A DNA stretch of 64,000 bases from Flavobacterium luteolum (GCF_027111275.1 NZ_CP114286.1:4140501-4204500), one strand, 5' to 3'; numbered from the stretch's first letter, positions 33,989-43,716 are shown. Notes: generated by a model from the letters alone, not told the origin. Numbers and translations are program-made.

Positions 33989-35182
33989 TTAGCTGTTGCT
34001 CTTTTTCATTATCCCATCCATAACTTCTAAAATAATGGCGCATCCTTCTCTAATTTCGTCTTCAGAAATGGTCAAAGGAGGTGTAATTCGTATAGCACAT
34101 CCTTCAAATAAAAGCCAAAATAAAATAAGGCCTCTGTCTTGACAGGTTAAAATGACTTCGTTGGTAATGTCTGCCGATTCTGTCATAGCAGCAAGCATTA
34201 ATCCTTTTCCTCTAACTTCTTTAATCAAAGGGTGTACCAAAAGCGATCTGAAGAGTTTTTCCTTCTCCAGCGTTTCTGCTATTAAATTTGTTTCAGTTAA
34301 TTCTTGCAAAGTAGCCAAACAAGCTGACGCAATGACAGGGTGGCCTCCAAAAGTGGTAATATGTCCTAATTTCGGATTTTCTGTTAAAAGATCCATTTTT
34401 TCAGCAGAAGCAGTAAAAGCACCAACCGGCATACCGCCGCCCATTCCTTTTCCCATAACTACGATATCTGGAACAACATCGTAATTTTGGAAACCAAAAA
34501 GTTTTCCTGTTCTTCCAAAACCTGGCTGGATTTCGTCAACAATCATTAAAGCTCCAACTTCATCACAGCGTTTACGCACTTTTTGAAGGAAATTGTTTTC
34601 TGGCTGAATAAAACCTGCTCCACCTTGGATGGTTTCTAAAAGGATGGCTGCCGTTCTAGTAGTTATTTTTTGTAGATCTTCTTCGTTATTGAAAGTAATA
34701 AAATCAACATCTGGCAATAAAGGTCTAAAAGCCTGTTTGCGTTCTTCAAATCCCATAACGCTCATAGAACCCATCGTGTTTCCATGATACGCATTGTGGC
34801 AAGAAATAAGCTGACTACGGCCAGTAACTCGTTTTGCTAATTTTAGCGAACCTTCGATTGCTTCCGTACCTGAATTAACCAAATAGGTTTTATTTAAAGA
34901 TTCAGGCAGGAGAGAAGCCATTAATTTGCAGTATTGAACTGCTGGACTCTGAGAATATTCTCCGTAAACCATTACGTGCGAATATTTATCCAGCTGATCT
35001 TTTATAGCCTGATTTACTCTCGGATGCTGATGTCCTAAAGTACAAGCCGAAACTCCAGCAACAAAATCTAAATATTTTTTATCGTCTGTGTCGTAAATGT
35101 AAGAGCCGATGGCATGTGAAACTTCCATTCCGAGTGGGTAAGGAGAGGTTTGCGCTTGGTATTTTATAAAATCTGGATTCAT
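33989..35182 (-). CDS. Class III aminotransferase (acetylornithine/ornithine aminotransferase type)
   Basis: A PLP enzyme of 397 residues. The Schiff-base lysine is in VVMGKGMGGGMPVGAF, with VNSGTEAIEGSLKLAK and MIVDEIQPGFGRTGKLFGF as other class III signatures. No arginine- or proline-synthesis genes adjoin, so ornithine, acetylornithine or another omega-amino donor are all possible substrates. It is monocistronic, or the second gene after the OstA-like gene, from which a 200-bp repeat-bearing spacer separates it. Confidence 0.85.
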   Translation of the reverse strand: MNPDFIKYQAQTSPYPLGMEVSHAIGSYIYDTDDKKYLDFVAGVSACTLGHQHPRVNQAIKDQLDKYSHVMVYGEYSQSPAVQYCKLMASLLPESLNKTYLVNSGTEAIEGSLKLAKRVTGRSQLISCHNAYHGNTMGSMSVMGFEERKQAFRPLLPDVDFITFNNEEDLQKITTRTAAILLETIQGGAGFIQPENNFLQKVRKRCDEVGALMIVDEIQPGFGRTGKLFGFQNYDVVPDIVVMGKGMGGGMPVGAFTASAEKMDLLTENPKLGHITTFGGHPVIASACLATLQELTETNLIAETLEKEKLFRSLLVHPLIKEVRGKGLMLAAMTESADITNEVILTCQDRGLILFWLLFEGCAIRITPPLTISEDEIREGCAIILEVMDGIMKKSNS

Positions 35183-35382
35183 TTTTTTAGCTTCTAAGTT
35201 GCTGAGATACTATGATTCTGAGCTACTATGTTTTTAACTGTAAACTGTGACCGCGACTGAAAACTTTTTTAGGTTCAAAGTGGCGAAGGTACTAAGGTTT
35301 TAAGTTTTTTTACTTTACGCTTAAGTTAACTTTGTGGTTTAAACAATCGTAAAGCACTGTAAACTGTGACTGCGACTGAAAA

Positions 35383-37062
35383 CTACTTGCTTTTAGCTTT
35401 CGTGTCTGTCTTAGCTGCTGGGTTTTTCTTATCGTAATTCAAGGTTTCCTTCCTGACTTTCAGAGGAACATTTTTACCTTTTTCTTCTTCGTCTTTACCC
35501 TGTTTAATCAGTTTCTCATTCATTTCATTTTCTTCGGCAGTAAAAATGTCATCTTTCGACTTTATTCTTTCGTCTCCACGCCAATTCATGCCTCGCAGTT
35601 TACGTGCGTTTTCGGGAAGTTCATCCTCAGGAAAAATATCTCCGTCGACTTTATTGAAGAACGTAATCGTTTCAATAGCATTGTTTTCCAATATCATATT
35701 GATTTTACTGCTGACATTTTTATTAATTCCGATTAGTTCATGGGCATCGTTCCGCATATAATAAATTACTTCGGTGTTTTTAATGACATCAACATCATGA
35801 AGTTTCCCATCCCGAAATTTGCCAAACAAATTTAGTCCCTTGACTTGATTAAAACCAGTTCCGAGCGTGTCCTTAGATAAGACAAAAGTATTGTTTAGAA
35901 CTTTCAAAGAATCAATTTTTCTTGTTTTATTGTCGCCAATTAAGTGCATTAAATCACCAGTAATTTGGTTGTCACCATTCCAAAGAATCGGATTTCCAAT
36001 CAATTTTGTCAAGGCAGTTTTAGAATTCGAATGAATAGAATCGCATTTACCGCTCATGTCTGTTTTATAGAAGCGAACATTTTTAAAAGCTCTAAGGATT
36101 CTTTCTCCTTCTTTACCTGTAACCATTAATTTTTGTCCGTGAATGTAAACCGAATCATTTTCAACTAGATTTACAGCAACAGCTCTTTTGGTTACAAACA
36201 TGGAATCTTTCAGTTTGTAAAGTTCTGCGTAATGCCCTTTTACAATTCCTTTGTTAATAGAATCGGTAATTTTTACATTTCGTGTTGCTGAAGCAAATTC
36301 GGTATTTCGATTGTAGTATAAACTATCGCCTTCTATCCGCCTATCGTCATATTTGATGTACGATTTTCGAAGAAAATGCGCTAAGTTTTTCTTTGTATCG
36401 TAAAAACCTTTTTCGGTATAGATGTAATTGGCTTTACTGGTAATAGTCGAAGGTCCAAGAAGATAAGTATGTCCGGAATTACTGTAATAATCCAAATGAT
36501 TGGATTTAATTACATATTTCGGATTCGTAATGGTAACTTCGGTTAAAAACTGAAACTTCTTTTCTTTTACAAAATACCTTCCCGATTTGCTGACCAAAGT
36601 ATTGTCTTTGTTTACAATCGTTCCTTTTGTATTGTAAAATGCTTCTTGAATATTTCTATCAAAATTAATAGTATCAGTCTGTAAAGTAGCATCAGGTGAA
36701 GTTAGAACTGCATTTCCTGTTGCAAAAGCTTTTTTTTCATTACCGCTATACTCTGCGTATTTACTATTTAAAAACAAAGTATCTCCCTGTACCAATTGTA
36801 CATTTCCGAATGCTTTTAAATAATTCTCTTTTTGAAAAAAATAGGCTTTGTTGCAAGTTAAAACAACTCCATCATGGTTTACTTTTACATTTCCAGTAAG
36901 TAAAAGCGCATCAGGTACATTAACTTGATCCACGTCAGAAAAGTCAGCATTCTCGATGACGATTGTTTTTGGAGATTGTGCAGGTTTTTTTGCTTGCGCG
37001 AAAGTAAATTGAACGCTTAAAAAAGACAGGCAAATAAATATGAAAAAGAGTGATTTCTTCAA
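35383..37062 (-). CDS. OstA-like (LptA/LptD N-terminal domain) secreted protein
   Basis: The 559-residue protein begins with a signal peptide (MKKSLFFIFICLSFLSVQFTFAQA) and consists mainly of beta-jellyroll OstA repeats: VPDALLLTGNVKVNHDGVVLTCNKAYFFQ, YLKAFGNVQLVQGDTLFLNS and similar. The family moves lipopolysaccharide across the periplasm. The C-terminus (from about 500) is a charged Lys-rich low-complexity stretch (EKGKNVPLKVRKETLN). Its exact place in the LPS path is inferred from the fold. Confidence 0.82.
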   Translation of the reverse strand: MKKSLFFIFICLSFLSVQFTFAQAKKPAQSPKTIVIENADFSDVDQVNVPDALLLTGNVKVNHDGVVLTCNKAYFFQKENYLKAFGNVQLVQGDTLFLNSKYAEYSGNEKKAFATGNAVLTSPDATLQTDTINFDRNIQEAFYNTKGTIVNKDNTLVSKSGRYFVKEKKFQFLTEVTITNPKYVIKSNHLDYYSNSGHTYLLGPSTITSKANYIYTEKGFYDTKKNLAHFLRKSYIKYDDRRIEGDSLYYNRNTEFASATRNVKITDSINKGIVKGHYAELYKLKDSMFVTKRAVAVNLVENDSVYIHGQKLMVTGKEGERILRAFKNVRFYKTDMSGKCDSIHSNSKTALTKLIGNPILWNGDNQITGDLMHLIGDNKTRKIDSLKVLNNTFVLSKDTLGTGFNQVKGLNLFGKFRDGKLHDVDVIKNTEVIYYMRNDAHELIGINKNVSSKINMILENNAIETITFFNKVDGDIFPEDELPENARKLRGMNWRGDERIKSKDDIFTAEENEMNEKLIKQGKDEEEKGKNVPLKVRKETLNYDKKNPAAKTDTKAKSK

Positions 37063-37347
37063 CTGATTAAATTTTTGTCAAATTTATAAAAAAGGTTAGA
37101 ACCTGTGGCGGTTATTAGCATTAATTTATAATTAGTCATTAACAGTCTAATGTTGAATTTGGATGTGATTTAATTTTTCAACAAAATCTCTAACTCTCAC
37201 GTTGTAGTAGTTGTATTTTAAGCAGAAAAGGGTGTAAATTAGATAAATCGTTTTCGGGATTTTAAAAAATGAGCTATTTTTAGAAAATTGTTCTGATGCT
37301 TTTTGGTATCAAAATTAAAGAGACAAGATAAGAATAGCCCAAAATAT

Positions 37348-39219
37348 ATGATAAGTAAAAAAATAATTGCAGCCGGAATCACATTAGCTATACTTTTTTC
37401 GGCCTGTAAAACAAAAGATCTAAAAATGAGTACTGCAAAAGAGCAAACTGTAACTGATAGAAAAGTTGTAGTGTATCAAGTTTTTACACGCCTATTTGGA
37501 AATAAAAATACAAACAATAAACCATGGGGAACAATTGAAGAAAATGGAGTAGGGAAGTTTAATGATTTTACAGATAAAGCGCTTCATGAAATAAAAGATT
37601 TAGGGGTTACCTATATTTGGTATACCGGAGTTCCGCATCATGCTTTAGTACGCGATTATACAGCTTACGGAATTTCAAATGATGATCCGGAAGTAGTAAA
37701 AGGCCGCGCTGGTTCTCCTTATGCTGTAAAAGATTATTATAATGTAAATCCAGATTTGGCTGTAAATCCTGCAAAACGATTAGAAGAGTTTGAAGCTTTA
37801 ATCAAACGTACTCATAATGCCGGTTTGAAAGTGATTATCGATATTGTTCCAAATCACATTGCCAGAAAATATGAAGGAAAATCGAATCCAGAAGGCGTAA
37901 AAGATTTTGGTGCAGATGATGATGTTTTGGTTGAATATAAACGAGATAATAATTTCTATTATATTCCGCAGCAACATTTTGAAATTCCCGACGGAGATAT
38001 TCCGTTAAACGGAGAAAAAAATGTGCTTATTGATGGGAAATTTGACGAAAACCCTGCAAAATGGACAGGAAATGGTTCTCGTAAAATTAAACCTGACCAA
38101 AACGACTGGTACGAAACGGTAAAAGTAAACTACGGAGTGCGTCCAGATAGCACTAAAGATTTTCCTGAACTTCCTGCTGGTTTTGACCAGAAATCGTATG
38201 AAGAACATTTTGCTTTTTGGCAAGATAAAGATGTTCCCAATTCTTGGAAAAAGTTTAGGGACATTGCGTTGTATTGGACAGCAAAAGGTGTAGATGGATT
38301 CCGTTACGATATGGCAGAAATGGTTCCGTATGAATTTTGGAGTTATATGAATTCTTCCATTAAAACGAAAAACCCAAATGCATTTTTATTGGCTGAAGTT
38401 TATAATCCGAATGAGTATCGCAATTACATTCGTTTAGGAAAAATGGATTATTTGTATGATAAAGTCGAAACGTATGATAAGCTGAAAGATGTAATTCGCG
38501 GAAAATCTTCGCCAGACGAATTAACTAAAATCCAAAACGGAATGGCAGATATCGAGCATCATATGCTGCATTTTTTGGATAATCATGATGAACAGCGTTT
38601 AGCAAGTCCTGAATTTGCAGAAACTCCAGAGAGAGGAAAACCTTTAATGGTGGTTTCGGCGACAATTAGCACTTCTCCAACAATGATTTATTTCGGACAA
38701 GAAGTAGGAGAGGCCGGAAATGAAGATGCAGGTTTTGGAAAACGCTCAAGAACATCAATTTTTGATTATATCGGAGTTCCAAATCATCAGCGTTGGATGA
38801 ATGATGGTAAATTTGATGGAGGACAGCTTTCTGAACCTGAAAAACAGCTTCGTGATTTTTACAAACGCTTATTGAATTTTACGATTAATAGCAGTGCTTT
38901 AATGGGAAGTTTTGAAGAAATTCAAACCGTAAACCGACAAAACAATGAAGGTTATGATGCGTTGCTTTATTCTTATGCACGCTGGTCTGAAAACCAAAAA
39001 TTGATTGTAATTGCGAATTTTTCTTCTGAAAAAGGAAGTGAATTCAATCTAAAAGTCCCTTCATCGCTTATTTCTAAATGGAATTTGAAAGATGGAGAAT
39101 ATCAAATGAAAGATCAATTGTATCAGAATAAAACTTTTATGTTAAAGGTGCAAAATGGAGCAGGTGAGGCTACAATTTCGATTCAGCCTTCAGAATCTTT
39201 GATTTTGGAATTGAAATAA
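37348..39219 (+). CDS. GH13 alpha-amylase family lipoprotein
   Basis: The start at 37348 gives MISKKIIAAGITLAILFSAC, a lipoprotein signal; 15 upstream codons are not needed. The 623-residue protein has the four GH13 regions: VIIDIVPNHIARK, GFRYDMAEMVP with the nucleophile Asp, LLAEVYNP with the acid/base Glu, and FLDNHDEQRLAS with the stabilising Asp. A C-terminal beta-domain follows. It should hydrolyse alpha-glucans at the cell surface. It converges on a GH130 gene that may act on related sugars. Confidence 0.92.
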   Translation: MISKKIIAAGITLAILFSACKTKDLKMSTAKEQTVTDRKVVVYQVFTRLFGNKNTNNKPWGTIEENGVGKFNDFTDKALHEIKDLGVTYIWYTGVPHHALVRDYTAYGISNDDPEVVKGRAGSPYAVKDYYNVNPDLAVNPAKRLEEFEALIKRTHNAGLKVIIDIVPNHIARKYEGKSNPEGVKDFGADDDVLVEYKRDNNFYYIPQQHFEIPDGDIPLNGEKNVLIDGKFDENPAKWTGNGSRKIKPDQNDWYETVKVNYGVRPDSTKDFPELPAGFDQKSYEEHFAFWQDKDVPNSWKKFRDIALYWTAKGVDGFRYDMAEMVPYEFWSYMNSSIKTKNPNAFLLAEVYNPNEYRNYIRLGKMDYLYDKVETYDKLKDVIRGKSSPDELTKIQNGMADIEHHMLHFLDNHDEQRLASPEFAETPERGKPLMVVSATISTSPTMIYFGQEVGEAGNEDAGFGKRSRTSIFDYIGVPNHQRWMNDGKFDGGQLSEPEKQLRDFYKRLLNFTINSSALMGSFEEIQTVNRQNNEGYDALLYSYARWSENQKLIVIANFSSEKGSEFNLKVPSSLISKWNLKDGEYQMKDQLYQNKTFMLKVQNGAGEATISIQPSESLILELK

Positions 39220-39239
39220 AAATACTTGAGATCATAGAA

Positions 39240-39276
39240 AAAACTTGTTTAGAATTGACTAAGCAAGTTTTTTGTT
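39240..39276 (+). terminator. Intrinsic terminator between the GH13 and GH130 genes
   Basis: AAACTTGTTTAG and CTAAGCAAGTTT form a 12-position stem (one wobble) followed by TTTGTTTTT, serving the GH13 gene and probably also the converging GH130 gene. Confidence 0.8.
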
Positions 39277-39277
39277 T

Positions 39278-40336
39278 TTAGACCTTTTTTTGCAAAGAAA
39301 AAATCTCTCTAATAGAAAATGTTGCGCCACAGACAAATTCGTCTGAAGCGCCGTAATAAACAGTTAGTGTGTCGCCGTCTGGTTCGACAATATGACCGTT
39401 TGTAAAAACCACGTTTCCAAAGAAACCACTTAATTCATAACTTGTTTTTGGAAACATAATCGGTGTTTCTGTTCTTGAAATAACTTTTGTAGGGTCTTCT
39501 AAATCCATTAAAAAAGCACCTAGACAATACTGGTGAAATTCATTGGCTCCGTGATAAATTTCAAGCCAGCCCAATTCTGTTTTTATAGGAGCAGCTCCAG
39601 CACCAACTCTTTTGCTGTCCCAGCTTTCTTTTCTAGTTTTTACAATACATTTATGATTTCCCCAATGAATGCCATCTGGAGAAGAAGCAATCCAAATATA
39701 ATTTCCACCAATGTCTACGCTGCTTGGGCGATGTAAGGCGTAAAATAGACCATTGATTTTCTCTTCAAAAATGGCGCAATCTTTATTATGGGGAGGAAAT
39801 ATTAATCCGTGTTTTTGAAAATTCTTCCAATCTGTAGTAGTTCTCAAGCCAACGGCAACACCACTAGGAGAGACAGATGTAAAAGTGAGATAATATTTTC
39901 CTTCAATGAGAGAGACACGACAATCTTCGATCCCAAAAGTTTCTAATATTCCTTCGCCAACCAAATGCGGATAATTTTCAGGTTCATAAAACCGTTTTCC
40001 GTCTTCACTACACAATAATCGAATATGAGATAAAGTAGTTAAGTAGTCAATTCCTTGATAATTAATTACTCGAGCATCTGTTGCAATAAGTTCAGGATGA
40101 TCTTTTAAAATTTCGATAATTTGAATTGTTCCTGCTTCTGTTAAGATTGGAAACGAGATAATGTTTTCAGCTTGTTTTGGTCTTTCTGCAACACGTACTG
40201 CCAGCCATGTTTTATTTTGAAACTGAAACACGCCAGGATTCAACAGACAGGTAATTTCTAAACCTTCTCTGCTGGGTGGTATATCAGATGGCGACAATAA
40301 AGGATTTTCTGTAAAACGATTGGCAATATCTTTCAT
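39278..40336 (-). CDS. GH130 family glycoside phosphorylase/hydrolase
   Basis: The 352-residue protein shows the five-bladed beta-propeller pattern of GH130, with ITCLLNPGVFQFQNKTWLAVRVAERP, FGIEDCRVSLIEGKYYLTFTSVSP (the family Glu-Asp), and GAGAAPIKTELGWLEIYHGA. GH130 members mostly phosphorolyse beta-mannosides; which substrate is used here cannot be told. It has no signal peptide. The partner GH13 lipoprotein is only 58 bases away and on the other strand. Confidence 0.88.
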   Translation of the reverse strand: MKDIANRFTENPLLSPSDIPPSREGLEITCLLNPGVFQFQNKTWLAVRVAERPKQAENIISFPILTEAGTIQIIEILKDHPELIATDARVINYQGIDYLTTLSHIRLLCSEDGKRFYEPENYPHLVGEGILETFGIEDCRVSLIEGKYYLTFTSVSPSGVAVGLRTTTDWKNFQKHGLIFPPHNKDCAIFEEKINGLFYALHRPSSVDIGGNYIWIASSPDGIHWGNHKCIVKTRKESWDSKRVGAGAAPIKTELGWLEIYHGANEFHQYCLGAFLMDLEDPTKVISRTETPIMFPKTSYELSGFFGNVVFTNGHIVEPDGDTLTVYYGASDEFVCGATFSIREIFSLQKKV

Positions 40337-40365
40337 GATCTTCGTTTAAGTACCTAAAAGGTATA

Positions 40366-40402
40366 AAAAAAAAGCTGATACTTACTTGTATCAGCTTTTT
40401 TT
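40366..40402 (-). terminator. Intrinsic terminator of the LUD-cdsA-psd-ACBP-SOD operon
   Basis: AAAGCTGATAC (40371-40381) pairs with GTATCAGCTTT (40388-40398). A- and T-runs flank both sides, so it may work in either direction. Confidence 0.85.
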
Positions 40403-41182
40403 CTATACTTTTTTAACCTTTTTGAGTGCTTCAACGTAATATTCGTTTACTTTCTCCCAATTTATATGATTGTAAAAGGCGTCAATATAACTGCCTTTTC
40501 GATTTTGATAATCTAAATAATAGGCATGTTCCCAAAGATCAATTCCCATAATTGGAGTTCCTGGAATCAAGGCGTTTTTCATTAACGGATTATCTTGATT
40601 GTCTGTTGTGGTAATTTGTAATTTGCCATAACGGTCCACAACTAACCAAACCCATCCAGAACCAAATTGTTTTTCTGACTGTGCTTTAAATTGATTTGTC
40701 AGATTATTAAAAGAACCAAATTCTTTATCAATAGAACCTGCGAGAGTATCTTTTGGAGTCTGCTCTTTTGGAGTAAGAATGTTAAAATACAAAGTATGAT
40801 TGTAGTATCCACCTGCATTCTGACGAAGTTTTAAATTAGTTAGAGGCATTTTCTTTAAAATGTCTTCAATAGGCATATTCTCAAACTCAGTCGATACAAT
40901 TTCTTTATTAAAAGCGTTGGTGTATGATAGATAATGTTTAGAATAATGAGTCTCTAAAGTCAGAGTTCTAATGTCTGGCGCAAGTGCATCATAATTAAAT
41001 GGCAGTTTTGTCATTTCAAAAGAACCGGGATCGGCTTTAACATCATTTGGTGAACCAATAGTTATTTTTTCTTCTTTTGTTGGAAGAGGAACTTCAACTA
41101 CTTCAACCAACTTATCTTCTTTACAGGAAAATAATAGTAAAAATGAAGCTAAAGTGCTGAAAAGAACAACGTTTTTCTTCAT
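40403..41182 (-). CDS. Lipoprotein superoxide dismutase, Fe/Mn type
   Basis: Converts superoxide to peroxide and oxygen. The 259-residue precursor has a lipoprotein signal (Cys20 in LLLFSC) and a 30-residue Glu/Val/Pro-rich spacer. The metal ligands are H79, H129, D215 and H219 (ETHYSKHY, YYNHTLYF, DLWEHAYYLDY). Cytoplasmic Fe/MnSODs are about 200 residues, so this is an exported, membrane-anchored form. It is the last gene of a phospholipid-linked operon, 7 bases after the ACBP gene. Confidence 0.93.
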   Translation of the reverse strand: MKKNVVLFSTLASFLLLFSCKEDKLVEVVEVPLPTKEEKITIGSPNDVKADPGSFEMTKLPFNYDALAPDIRTLTLETHYSKHYLSYTNAFNKEIVSTEFENMPIEDILKKMPLTNLKLRQNAGGYYNHTLYFNILTPKEQTPKDTLAGSIDKEFGSFNNLTNQFKAQSEKQFGSGWVWLVVDRYGKLQITTTDNQDNPLMKNALIPGTPIMGIDLWEHAYYLDYQNRKGSYIDAFYNHINWEKVNEYYVEALKKVKKV

Positions 41183-41189
41183 AATGTTT

Positions 41190-41459
41190 TTATTTTGATG
41201 TTAATGAATTGATGATTTCGATATAATTTTCTTTGGCTTCGTCTACAGACATATGGCTAATCTGCATCCAAGCATTGGTTTTAAAAGCATTTCGCAAATC
41301 AAAATTTTCAGATTGATTGTAGACTGCTGTGCCAAAAGTAGCTTGTTTGTAAAAAGCGTAAAGTCTTAACTGCACATCTTGTGGCAGCGAAGCCTGAGTC
41401 ATTGTCATAGCAGCTTCTACGGCTTTAGCGAAGCGAATATCTAAATCTTTATCGGCCAT
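41190..41459 (-). CDS. Acyl-CoA-binding protein
   Basis: The 89-residue four-helix protein has the family signature VQLRLYAFYKQATFG and AFKTNAWMQISHMSVDEAKENYI, including the lysine/tyrosine pair that grips CoA. It starts immediately after the psd stop codon (no spacer), so translation is coupled. ACBPs hold long-chain acyl-CoA; their placement in a bacterial phospholipid operon suggests lipid precursor delivery, which is an inference. Confidence 0.9.
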   Translation of the reverse strand: MADKDLDIRFAKAVEAAMTMTQASLPQDVQLRLYAFYKQATFGTAVYNQSENFDLRNAFKTNAWMQISHMSVDEAKENYIEIINSLTSK

Positions 41460-42113
41460 TTATGCTTTTGTAGCAATAATTGTTTTTCCTCCAATCGCTT
41501 TTTGATTCAACTCAACATTGATTGGTGTACCTAAAGGTAAAAATAAATCTACTCTTGAACCAAATTTAATAAAACCAGCATCAGTTCCTTGCACAACTTG
41601 CATTCCTTCTTTAGCGTAGTTTACAATTCGGCGAGCCAAAGCTCCTGCGATTTGTCTGTATAGAACAGCGCCAAAAGTTTCGTTTTCGATTACTACAGTA
41701 GTTCTTTCGTTTTCTTCACTCGCTTTTGGGTGCCAAGCCACTAAGAATTTACCAGGGTGATATTTACTAAATTTAATAATACCATCCATTGCATAACGTG
41801 TTACGTGCACATTGATTGGCGACATAAAAATAGAAACCTGTATGCGTTTATCTTTAAAATATTCTCCTTCATAAACTTCTTCGATCACCACCACTTTTCC
41901 ATCAACTGGAGCTAGGATATGATCACTGTTTCTAACTGCAATTCTCTTCGGGTTTCTGAAGAATTGTAAAATAATAATCAAAATTACAAGCGCTGCAATT
42001 TGAACAAGCATTCTAAGCCAATTGATATCTATAAATCTTTCAGCAATTAAAAGTACAGCTACAGTAAATACAGTACCTAATAAAATGGACGGGCCTCCCT
42101 CTTTATGAAACAT
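41460..42113 (-). CDS. psd: Phosphatidylserine decarboxylase proenzyme
   Basis: Produces phosphatidylethanolamine from phosphatidylserine. The 217-residue protein is of the short Psd type with two N-terminal membrane helices, HILAPVDGKVVVIEE, SIFMSPINVHVTRYAMDG, and near residue 188 FIKFGSRVDLFLP, where self-cleavage at Gly-Ser generates the pyruvoyl cofactor. It overlaps cdsA by 11 bases and directly abuts the ACBP gene. Confidence 0.92.
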   Translation of the reverse strand: MFHKEGGPSILLGTVFTVAVLLIAERFIDINWLRMLVQIAALVILIIILQFFRNPKRIAVRNSDHILAPVDGKVVVIEEVYEGEYFKDKRIQVSIFMSPINVHVTRYAMDGIIKFSKYHPGKFLVAWHPKASEENERTTVVIENETFGAVLYRQIAGALARRIVNYAKEGMQVVQGTDAGFIKFGSRVDLFLPLGTPINVELNQKAIGGKTIIATKA

Positions 42114-42993
42114 AATATAAAATTTGATAAAATAAAAATATAATTGGTGCTACAAATATAACACTATCTAATCGATCTAAAATGCCTCCGTGGCCTGGCA
42201 TTATCGAACCGCTGTCTTTTATGCCAGCAATTCGCTTAAATTTGGATTCTATTAAATCTCCAATAGTGCCAAAAATACTCACAATTAATGCGATAATCGT
42301 CCAAATTAAGATCGATGTGTTGCTAAACTCAGGTTTAGGCTGAATGTAGAGTTTAGAAATCAAAAATCCGGCAAAAGCTGCAAAAACAACCCCGCCAAGA
42401 AAACCTTCGATTGTTTTTTTAGGAGAAACTCTCTCGAATAATTTGTGTTTTCCCATTGATTTTCCAACTAGATAGGCAAAAGTATCGTTGGTCCAGATTA
42501 AAACAAATAATCCTAAGATGATTTTCGGATTATAATCATTTGTTCCAAAAGAGATTTTTACAATAAAAATAAATGGAAGCGTAATATATCCAAGGAGATA
42601 TAAATACTTTGAAGAAGTGCTTATTTTCTGAATAGAATCATAAAATAAGAATATGATACATTTTATAGATACAACTATAGTAACAGCAAGAAGAATTAAG
42701 TCTAATTGTTTAATGTTAACTTCAAGGTTTATGTTGGAATTAAAAGTATCGTTTAAGAATTTGCTTGTCTGTTTATTGTAATGACTTACTAGAATAGTGG
42801 TCGAATAAATCAGAATTCCAAAAAGTATAGAAAACACTTTATTCAGGTTTACTATATTAGAAAATTCATATATCGTAATAATTAAGAAAACGCCAAAAAG
42901 AGTAATGAAGCTTTCAGTAGAAAACAATATTGAAGTTAATAATAAAGCGATATAAACAGCACCAGAAATGGTTCTCTTCAGTGTTTCGTTCAT
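42103..42993 (-). CDS. cdsA: Phosphatidate cytidylyltransferase
   Basis: Makes CDP-diacylglycerol from phosphatidate and CTP. The 296-residue protein is polytopic (about eight helices) and ends with the CdsA signature IMPGHGGILDRLDSVIFVAP. It precedes psd with an 11-base overlap and starts 1 base after the LUD gene, so it is part of a tightly packed membrane-lipid operon. Confidence 0.95.
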   Translation of the reverse strand: MNETLKRTISGAVYIALLLTSILFSTESFITLFGVFLIITIYEFSNIVNLNKVFSILFGILIYSTTILVSHYNKQTSKFLNDTFNSNINLEVNIKQLDLILLAVTIVVSIKCIIFLFYDSIQKISTSSKYLYLLGYITLPFIFIVKISFGTNDYNPKIILGLFVLIWTNDTFAYLVGKSMGKHKLFERVSPKKTIEGFLGGVVFAAFAGFLISKLYIQPKPEFSNTSILIWTIIALIVSIFGTIGDLIESKFKRIAGIKDSGSIMPGHGGILDRLDSVIFVAPIIFLFYQILYYVS

Positions 42994-42994
42994 C

Positions 42995-43600
42995 TTAAAG
43001 ATCTTCTAAAAGCAATAAATAAAGGTTTTTAGCAACACTTCCGTATTGTGTAAAATCTTCTTCTTTCGCTTTTTCGAAATATTTTATGGTAGTGATATTA
43101 GTAGGATAGTCCCTTTCGTATTTATGTTTTATTGCACTTAATCCGTCACTTTTCATAGGAAGGATTTGGCTGGTAGTGGCTATTATGACAATATTTGCGG
43201 GTAATTCGTTTGGTTTGTTTTGTTTAATTTGTCTAGACGAAAATAAGATAGAACCTTCATCGGCAATAAGGTTTTCGCAGCTTGCTAATAAGAACCTTGG
43301 CTTGGTTGGTGCACTGTAAAAAAGTTTGTTTTCGTCTAGTAAACCAAATAAAGCAGGTTCATAGCATAAAACTTCTTGTTCAAACCAGTCGTTTTCTTCT
43401 AAAATGTTTTCAAACTGTTCAGAAAGTTCTCCTGTGTTTTCGCAGTACAAAAATTTACCTCCATTTTTTTTGAAATTGAAAATAAATTGCTCGTCTAAAG
43501 ATAAATGACTGTTCTGCGCAGAAGTTCCCGCATATTCGCTTTCGTTCTCTTCGTCAGAAGCGGCTTCACTAGAGCCAAATATTTTTTTGAAAAAATTCAT
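42995..43600 (-). CDS. LUD (LutC/YkgG-like) domain protein
   Basis: The 201-residue protein resembles the LUD domain found in lactate-utilisation proteins: LIADEGSILFSSRQIKQ and NIVIIATTSQILPMKSDGLSAI are the usual central motifs. The N-terminal 40 residues are acidic and low in complexity. No Lut iron-sulfur partner is present. It is translationally linked to cdsA (1 base apart). Its role in the lipid operon is not known. Confidence 0.75.
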   Translation of the reverse strand: MNFFKKIFGSSEAASDEENESEYAGTSAQNSHLSLDEQFIFNFKKNGGKFLYCENTGELSEQFENILEENDWFEQEVLCYEPALFGLLDENKLFYSAPTKPRFLLASCENLIADEGSILFSSRQIKQNKPNELPANIVIIATTSQILPMKSDGLSAIKHKYERDYPTNITTIKYFEKAKEEDFTQYGSVAKNLYLLLLEDL

Positions 43601-43649
43601 TTTTTATATGAAATGCTTTACATGTTAATTGAAAACGTTCAAAGATAAA

Positions 43650-43688
43650 AAAATCTTAATTCAAAAGGATGTTTTGAATTAAGATTTT
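43650..43688 (-). terminator. Strong hairpin between ftsH and the LUD gene
   Basis: A perfect 17-bp stem (43650-43666 with 43672-43688, loop GGATG) with A/T-runs on both sides sits 28 bases after ftsH. It is likely a terminator or attenuator separating rsfS-ftsH from the lipid genes. Confidence 0.75.
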
Positions 43689-43716
43689 AAAAAATTATTA
43701 CGTATTTCGTAATTAC

